Shown here: positions 57,894 through 64,000 of the stretch, in pieces
Layout of the letters: every line of letters starts with the position of its first letter
How positions within the stretch are numbered: the stretch's first letter is position 1
Origin: Micromonospora fulviviridis
GTDB lineage: Bacteria > Actinomycetota > Actinomycetes > Mycobacteriales > Micromonosporaceae
DNA: 64,000 nucleotides
Reading direction: 5' to 3'
Assembly: GCF_014648395.1 (NCBI RefSeq)
Contig: NZ_BMRA01000018.1
Location: 1 to 64,000 of the forward strand
Program-made: the position numbers and the translations under genes
The notes under the pieces: generated by a model
The model's database searches: none
Seen by the model: only the letters and a program-made list of their open reading frames with translations
Told to the model about the DNA's origin: nothing

Positions 57894-58877
57894 TCAGGCG
57901 CCGGCGCCCGGCTCCCCCGCCAGCACCGCGCCCCCGCCGAGCAGGGCGTGCTCGGGCAGCGGCAACTGGAGGCCGTGCGCGGCCTCCCAGTCGTGGATCA
58001 GGCCGGGCCGGACCTGGGCGGCGAAGAAGTCGACGGCGCTCATCCCGCCGACCACCGGCTCGTCCACCTCGGCGACCAGCCGCGCGGGGACCAGCGGGAA
58101 GCCGCTCTGCAGGGCGGCGCTGAGCCGGCGGTGGCCGTCGACCACGAAGAAGTACTCGCCGGTGTAGCCGATGGTCAGCGGCTCCAGGGCCTCGTCGCCG
58201 GACCCGGCCACCTCACCGACGAACTCCGAGTCCCAGAGGCCGCGCAGGGCGGTGATGTCCTCGGTCGGGTAGACCCGGGCCGGGTCGAGCAGCAGCAGCG
58301 GCTGGCCGTCGCGCAGCACCTCCGCGCCGAGCCGGCCCTCGTAGACGTCGACGACGTGCTGGATCACCTGCTCCGGGGTGGCCCGGGTGGTGTCGCAGAC
58401 CAGGTCGTAGTTGCGCAGCCGGGCCTTGTCGACGCCGTAGCGCACGATGAACCGGCCGCGCTCGCTCTCGCTGCGCTCGCGGAGCTTGGCCTTCGCCTCC
58501 TCCAGCGAGGTGTAGCTCTCGGCCGGGCCGGACGGGCGGGCCAGCACCCGGCGGGCCGCCTCGGTCGGCTCGGTGATCATGTGCACCTTGAGCGCGTCGG
58601 TGAAGAAGTGCCAGGCCAGCCGGGAGTCCATCACCAGGCTCTCGCCGGAGGCGGCGATGTCCCGCTGGAGCTGGTCGACGTAGCCGTCGACGGCCTGGTC
58701 CAGCTCGGCGTGCAGGTTGAGCTGGAGGGCGGTCATCTGCCGCTCCTGGGCCATCTGGCGGTAGAGGTCGCCGACGCTGACCCGGCGCAGCCCCAGCCGC
58801 TTGGCGATCTCGACGGAAACGGTGCTCTTGCCGCTGCCGAGGTCACCGTTGAAGACGATCGACTGACGAACGGTCAC
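57894..58877 (-). CDS. P-loop nucleotide-kinase-like / ParB-like fusion protein
   Basis: 327 residues from GTG 58877 (GGGGTGGA upstream; frame open to 58898). Residues 5-200 resemble cytidylate/adenylate kinases: P-loop G11-DLGSGKS-T19, VSVGDLYRQMAQ, LVMDSRLAWHFFTDALKVHMITEPTEAARRVL, RYGVDKARLRNYDLVCDTTRATPEQV. Residues 205-327 look like a ParB/sulfiredoxin-type domain: LLLLDPARVYPTEDI, then PLTIGYTGEYFFVVDGHRRLSAALQSGFPLVPARLV with D247-G-H-R-R251. ParB-fold domains bind CTP or act as kinases (SerK), so a nucleotide kinase joined to one is intriguing. No partition genes nearby. Function not assigned. Confidence 0.75.
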   Translation of the reverse strand: MTVRQSIVFNGDLGSGKSTVSVEIAKRLGLRRVSVGDLYRQMAQERQMTALQLNLHAELDQAVDGYVDQLQRDIAASGESLVMDSRLAWHFFTDALKVHMITEPTEAARRVLARPSGPAESYTSLEEAKAKLRERSESERGRFIVRYGVDKARLRNYDLVCDTTRATPEQVIQHVVDVYEGRLGAEVLRDGQPLLLLDPARVYPTEDITALRGLWDSEFVGEVAGSGDEALEPLTIGYTGEYFFVVDGHRRLSAALQSGFPLVPARLVAEVDEPVVGGMSAVDFFAAQVRPGLIHDWEAAHGLQLPLPEHALLGGGAVLAGEPGAGA

Positions 58878-59018
58878 GACTGGTCCACCCCTGATCACCG
58901 GCTGATTGACATCATCGAATCCGCGTCGGCTCGACGCACTCCCGCTTCACCGCGCCGCGCCCGGGAGCCGTCGTGCGCCTGGGCATGACGGGCGATGCTA
59001 TCACGCGTCTTCCACCCA

Positions 59019-59043
59019 TTTGCCGGACGAGGTGTCCGACAAA
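59019..59043. terminator. Inverted repeat between priA and the kinase/ParB-like gene
   Basis: TTTGCCGGAC (59019-59028) and GTCCGACAAA (59034-59043): 10-bp arms pairing with one G-U on the minus strand, 5-base spacer, about 60 bases after the priA stop. It may be the priA terminator or an operator for the gene downstream. The remaining bases between 58878 and 59103 show nothing else I can identify. Confidence 0.45.
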
Positions 59044-59103
59044 CCCCAGGTCACGACCGTACGCGACGGCCCGGGTGCGCCACGTCACGGGTGGCCGCCG
59101 GGC

Positions 59104-61209
59104 TCAGAACAGGCTGAGCGGGTCGATCTGGAGCCGGACCGGGTCGGCCGCCTTGCGGGCGCTGCGCTGCCCGGCCGCCGCGTGCAGCGCCCCGGCCAGA
59201 GCGGCGGCCCGGGCCCGGGGCACCCGGACGAGCATCCGTTCCCGTCCCTCGTCGGCCGGCACCGGGCCGAGCACCTCGGCGCCGTCGGGCAGCCGGGCGC
59301 CGGCCAGCAGGTCCGCCACCGCGTCGGCCACGCCGGTGACGCTGGCCATCCGCACCGCCGGCGGGAAGCCCAGCTCGCGGCGCTCGGCCAACTCCCGGGT
59401 GGCGAACCAGGCGGAGTCCCAGCGCAGCAGCGCCTGCACCGGCACGAGGGCGCCGTCGGCGACCACCACCACCCGGCCGCCGGCCGGCCCGGGGCGGGCC
59501 AGCGCGGCGGCGGCCAGCCAGCGGCGCAGCGCCTCCTCCCCGGCCCGCAGGTCGGCCCGGGTGAGCAGCGCCCACGAGTCGAGCAGCAGCACCGCCCCGT
59601 AACCGCCCTCGGCGACCGGTTCCGCGCCGGGGGTGGCGATCACCAGGCCGGCGCCGGCCGGCACCGTCGCGAGCACCTCCTCCCGCCCCGAGGTGCGCAC
59701 CGGCACCCCCGGGAAGGCCCGGCCCAGCTCCTCGGCCGTCCGCCGGGCCCCGGTGACCGAGGCGCGCAGCCGCCGCCCGCCGCACTCCGGGCAGGCGTAC
59801 GCGGCGGCGACCCGGCCGCACCAGCGGCAGGCCGGCGTCCCCTCGGCCGACGGCAGGCCCAACGGGCCGGCGCAGTGCGGGCAGCGGGCCGGGGTGCGGC
59901 AGTCGGCGCAGGCCACCGAGGGCAGGTAGCCGCGGCGGGGCACCTGCACCAGCACCGGCAGGTCGGCGCGGAGCGCGTCCCGGGCGGTGGTCCAGGCCAG
60001 GCTGGGCAGCCGGGCGGAGGCGGCACCGGGGTCCCGGGCCAGGTGCGGGTCGTCCCCGGTGGGCACGATCGCCGGCATCCGGGCCCGTACGGTCGCCCGG
60101 TCGGCGACCACCTCTCGAGCCCAGCCGGTCTCCACCAGCAGCTGAGCCTCGGCGGTGCGGGCGTACCCGCCCACCAGGGCGGCGACCCCGGCGAGCTGGG
60201 CCCGGGTGAGCAGCACGTCCCGGGCGTGCGGGTAGGGCGCGCGGGGCTCGGCGTGCAGGTCGTCGCCGTCGTCCCAGACGGCGACCAGACCGAGCCGCTC
60301 GACCGGGGCGAACATTGCCGCCCGGGTGCCGATCACCACGGGCACGTCGCCGCGGCGGGCGGCGAGGAAGGCGCGGTAGCGGCGGGCCGGTCCGGCGGCC
60401 GCGGAGAGGCAGGCGTGCCGGCCGGGCCCGAGGACGGCGGTCAGGGCGGCGTCCAGCCGGTCCAGGTCCCGGGCGTCGGCCACCACGACCACGGCGCCCC
60501 GGCCGCCGGCCACGGTCGCGGCCACGGCGTCGGCGTACCGGTCGGCCCAGTCCTCGCCGGGCAGCGCGGACCAGACGGCCCGGGGCGCCCGCCCGGCGGT
60601 GAGGGCACGCAGGAACGCCGGCCCGGCCGGGTAGTCCCGCCACCCGCGCGGGTCGACGGGGTCGGCAGCGCCCGGGCCGGTGTCCACGGAGCCGGTCGCC
60701 GGGGTGGCGTCGTCGACGTGCGCCCGGGTGGCGGGATCGGCAGGGCCGGCGGCATCGGCGGCCGCCGGAGTGGCCGGATCGCCGGCGCCGGCGGACGCCG
60801 GAGTGGCGCGATCGGTGCCGGCGGCCGGCACGGTGGCGGGGTCGGCGGGGGTCGGCGGGGTGGCGTCGGCGCCGGCGAGGGCGGTCGCGGTGACGTCCTT
60901 CTCGACCCGGGCGTGCCGGGGCGGGACGGCGAGCCGGAGCACGTCGGCGAGGCTGCCGGCGTAGCGGTCGGCGACCGCGCGGGCCAGCTCGGCCACCTCC
61001 GGCGCCAGCACCGGCACCGGGGAGACCACCTTCTCCAGGTACGCCAACCGGGGATGCGCGGACTCCGCCACGCGCTCCAGCAGCCAGCCGTCGACGAGCT
61101 GCCCGGCGAAGCGGACCTTCACCCGCACCCCGGGCCGGGCGTCGGCGTCCAGGGTGTCCGGAACGAGGTAGTCGAAGGGGCGGTCGAGGTGCGGCAGCGG
61201 CACATCCAC
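59104..61209 (-). CDS. priA: PriA-like primosome protein, helicase motifs lost
   Basis: 701 residues from GTG 61209; the reading frame continues upstream (GSPVARVC), so a few residues may be missing. N-terminal PriA DNA-binding domain (DVPLPHLDRPFDYLVPDTL), then an Ala/Pro/Asp/Thr-rich linker of about 80 residues (105-185). The helicase-like core has no Walker A GKT and DDGDD where DEEH is expected. The zinc cluster is intact (C-A-D-C ... C-P-H-C ... C-R-W-C ... C-P-E-C). Actinobacterial PriA proteins are known to lack helicase motifs, so it probably acts in replication restart as a DNA-binding scaffold. Follows metK by 59 bases. Confidence 0.9.
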   Translation of the reverse strand: MDVPLPHLDRPFDYLVPDTLDADARPGVRVKVRFAGQLVDGWLLERVAESAHPRLAYLEKVVSPVPVLAPEVAELARAVADRYAGSLADVLRLAVPPRHARVEKDVTATALAGADATPPTPADPATVPAAGTDRATPASAGAGDPATPAAADAAGPADPATRAHVDDATPATGSVDTGPGAADPVDPRGWRDYPAGPAFLRALTAGRAPRAVWSALPGEDWADRYADAVAATVAGGRGAVVVVADARDLDRLDAALTAVLGPGRHACLSAAAGPARRYRAFLAARRGDVPVVIGTRAAMFAPVERLGLVAVWDDGDDLHAEPRAPYPHARDVLLTRAQLAGVAALVGGYARTAEAQLLVETGWAREVVADRATVRARMPAIVPTGDDPHLARDPGAASARLPSLAWTTARDALRADLPVLVQVPRRGYLPSVACADCRTPARCPHCAGPLGLPSAEGTPACRWCGRVAAAYACPECGGRRLRASVTGARRTAEELGRAFPGVPVRTSGREEVLATVPAGAGLVIATPGAEPVAEGGYGAVLLLDSWALLTRADLRAGEEALRRWLAAAALARPGPAGGRVVVVADGALVPVQALLRWDSAWFATRELAERRELGFPPAVRMASVTGVADAVADLLAGARLPDGAEVLGPVPADEGRERMLVRVPRARAAALAGALHAAAGQRSARKAADPVRLQIDPLSLF

Positions 61210-61268
61210 GCAGACGCGAGCGACCGGCGACCCCTCGGCGGGTCGCCGGTCGCCGCGCCTGGTGCCGG

Positions 61269-62459
<1,191 letters not shown>

Positions 62460-62557
62460 GGCACTCCTAAGCATGTGAAGACTTTTAAAGGTCGCTCGGC
62501 GGCAGTTTAGTCACCGTGCTCCCAGGGTGACCCGGGGAACCGGAGAGTGACCAACCG

Positions 62558-63766
62558 TCAGGACCGCTCCCGCAACCGGGCGGCCACGAGGTCCCAGACG
62601 GCGTCGGCCAGGTCCTCCTTGGGCTGCTCGGGCATCCGGTGCACGGACCCGTCCGCCCCGATCACCGTGGCGGCGTTGGTCTCGGCCCCGAAGACCTTGT
62701 CCACCCCGACCTCGTTGATCACGATGAGGTCGGCGCGCTTGCGGGCCAGCTTGGCCCGGCCGTTGGCCTCGGCGTCGCCGGTCTCCGCGGCGAAGACCAC
62801 CAGCACCTGCTCCGGCCGCCGGCGTCGGCCGAGCTCCGCCGCGATGTCCGGGTTGGTCACCAGCTCGATGGTGGGCGCGCTGCCGTCGTCCGACTTCTTG
62901 ATCTTACCGGGCGCGTACGTCGCCGGACGGAAATCGGCGGGTGCGGCGGCCATCACCACGGCGTCCGCGTCGGCGGCCGCCTCCAGGGTGGCCTTGCGCA
63001 ACTCCTCCGTGCTGCCCACCCGCACGAGGTCGACGCCGGCCGGGTCGGCGAGCGCGACGTTGGCCGAGACCAGGGTGACCCGGGCGCCCCGGGCCACGGC
63101 GGCGCGGGCGAAGGCGTAGCCCTGCTTGCCGGAGGAGCGGTTGCCGAGGAAGCGGACCGGGTCGAGCGGCTCCCGGGTGCCGCCGGCGGTGACCACCACG
63201 TGGCGGCCGGCCAGGTCGGCCGGGGCGGCGCCGCCCCGGGCGAGGGCCCGGCGGGCGACCGCGAAGATCTCGGCCGGGTCGGGCAGCCGGCCCTTGCCGG
63301 TGTCCTTGCCGGTGAGCCTGCCGACGGCGGGCTCGATCACCACGACGCCGCGGGACCGCAGGGTGGCCACGTTGGCGACGGTGGCCGGGTGCTCCCACAT
63401 CTCGGTGTGCATGGCCGGCGCCAGCACCACCGGGCAGCGCGCGGTCAGCAGCGTGTTGGTGAGCAGGTCGTCGGCGAGGCCGTGGGCGGCCTTGGCGAGC
63501 AGGTCGGCGGTGGTGGGTGTCACCACGACGAGGTCGGCGTGCTGCCCGAGGCGGACGTGCGGCACCTCGTGGACGTCGGACCAGACGTCGTCGGTGACCG
63601 GCTGGCCGGAGAGCGCGGCCCAGGTCGGCGCCCCGACGAACCGGAGCGCCGACGCGGTCGGCACGACCCGGACCCGGTGGCCCGACTCGGTGAAGAGCCG
63701 GAGCAGCTCACACGCCTTGTAGGCGGCGATGCCGCCACCGACCCCGAGGACGATCTCGGCGGCCAT
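62558..63766 (-). CDS. coaBC: Phosphopantothenoylcysteine synthetase/decarboxylase
   Basis: Two consecutive steps of coenzyme A synthesis. 402 residues. N-terminal CoaC flavoprotein domain (IVLGVGGGIAAYKACELLRLF, the His in VWSDVHEVPHVRLGQHADLVVVTPTTADLLAK, the substrate motif APAMHTEMWEHPA). C-terminal CoaB domain (about 190-402: VVVTAGGTREPLDPVRFLGNRSSGKQGYAFARAA, and the dimer segment KIKKSDDGSAPTIELVTNPDIAAELG). 15 bases after rpoZ. Confidence 0.96.
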   Translation of the reverse strand: MAAEIVLGVGGGIAAYKACELLRLFTESGHRVRVVPTASALRFVGAPTWAALSGQPVTDDVWSDVHEVPHVRLGQHADLVVVTPTTADLLAKAAHGLADDLLTNTLLTARCPVVLAPAMHTEMWEHPATVANVATLRSRGVVVIEPAVGRLTGKDTGKGRLPDPAEIFAVARRALARGGAAPADLAGRHVVVTAGGTREPLDPVRFLGNRSSGKQGYAFARAAVARGARVTLVSANVALADPAGVDLVRVGSTEELRKATLEAAADADAVVMAAAPADFRPATYAPGKIKKSDDGSAPTIELVTNPDIAAELGRRRRPEQVLVVFAAETGDAEANGRAKLARKRADLIVINEVGVDKVFGAETNAATVIGADGSVHRMPEQPKEDLADAVWDLVAARLRERS

Positions 63767-63781
63767 CGGCGCGGGCGGGGC

Positions 63782-64000
63782 TTACGGCTGGTCGGTCGGC
63801 TCGGCGGTGAGCAGACCCGCGTTGATCTCGCGCATGGCGATGGAGAGCGGCTTCTCCTGGGGGGTGGTCTCCACCAGCGGGCCGACGTACTCCAGCAGGC
63901 CCTCACCGAGCTGGCTGTAGTAGGCGTTGACCTGGCGCGCGCGCTTGGCGGCGAAGATGACCAGCGCGTACTTCGAGGTGGTCTTCTCGAGGAGCTCGTC
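63782..64000 (-). CDS. rpoZ: RNA polymerase omega subunit (partial, start beyond the right edge)
   Basis: The visible 72 C-terminal residues read DELLEKTTSKYALVIFAAKRARQVNAYYSQLGEGLLEYVGPLVETT and on to a TAA stop at 63782. KRARQVN is the invariant omega motif. The N-terminus lies outside the window. rpoZ-coaBC-metK-priA is the expected order. Confidence 0.96.
   Translation of the reverse strand, partial: DELLEKTTSKYALVIFAAKRARQVNAYYSQLGEGLLEYVGPLVETTPQEKPLSIAMREINAGLLTAEPTDQP

Noticed and set aside
55965..58988. A 1007-codon plus-strand frame opposite def, the P450 and the P-loop gene
   Set aside because: Shadow of three real minus-strand genes; composition is typical of antisense GC-rich frames (Val/Gly/Arg/His-rich).
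62460..62557. Possible SAM riboswitch upstream of metK
   Set aside because: The intergenic region is under 100 bases and shows none of the conserved SAM riboswitch cores I know.

Overview
The window is very GC-rich, densely packed, bacterial chromosomal DNA. Gene order, the frequent GTG starts, the ATGA/GTGA overlaps between genes and the protein families all point to an actinobacterium. The family is most likely Micromonosporaceae (Micromonospora or a close relative). This taxonomic call is inference from gene content, not a database match. I see no insertion sequence, integrase, CRISPR array or tRNA gene. The window looks like conserved core chromosome with a few accessory inserts.

Layout. 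(1) 1-1715: a promoter reading out of the left edge (probably for an rRNA operon), then tyrS. (2) 1813-6836: a hotdog thioesterase; an operon of an NRAMP-like transporter with two small PRC-barrel proteins, converging on a CNNM/CorC-type membrane protein; two acetyltransferase-like genes. (3) 6943-13112: pyruvate phosphate dikinase, small membrane proteins, a free-standing cyclic-nucleotide-binding domain protein and two tandem universal stress proteins. Inverted repeats resembling dormancy-regulator (DosR/DevR) boxes lie here. (4) 13143-18465: an FMN reductase/luciferase-like monooxygenase pair, a DUF3224 protein, a MoaD-like/beta-propeller pair, an alkyladenine glycosylase, an HTH protein and a YjbR-type protein. 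(5) 18506-26930: a complete arginine operon argCJBDFRGH with ARG boxes in front of argC. (6) 27096-28811: a secreted GH64 beta-1,3-glucanase with its own palindromic operator. (7) 28862-34921: pheST, a SpoU methyltransferase and infC-rpmI-rplT. infC has a structured leader and a probable AUC start codon.

(8) 35235-41539: a PH-domain protein, a YdcZ-type transporter, hisG, hisE, a NarL-type two-component system and a membrane protein. (9) 41642-46117: riboflavin biosynthesis and import genes under an FMN riboswitch. (10) 46200-47838: rpe and a response regulator with a GGDEF domain. (11) 48098-53335: accessory insert with two tandem septum-formation-type lipoproteins, a secreted M28 aminopeptidase and an XRE regulator. 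(12) 53429-64000: the conserved run rpoZ(partial)-coaBC-metK-priA-def-fmt-rsmB on the minus strand. It is interrupted between priA and def by a cytochrome P450 and an unusual P-loop kinase/ParB-like fusion.

Most genes are housekeeping. The parts most worth following up are the kinase/ParB-like fusion (57894-58877), the NRAMP-like/PRC-barrel operon (2286-4193), the infC leader with its short ORF and non-AUG start, the MoaD-like/propeller pair, and the scattered GGGAC-N4-GTCCC-like palindromes around stress and two-component genes. Start codons were moved from the longest ORF wherever a ribosome binding site or family alignment argued for an internal start.
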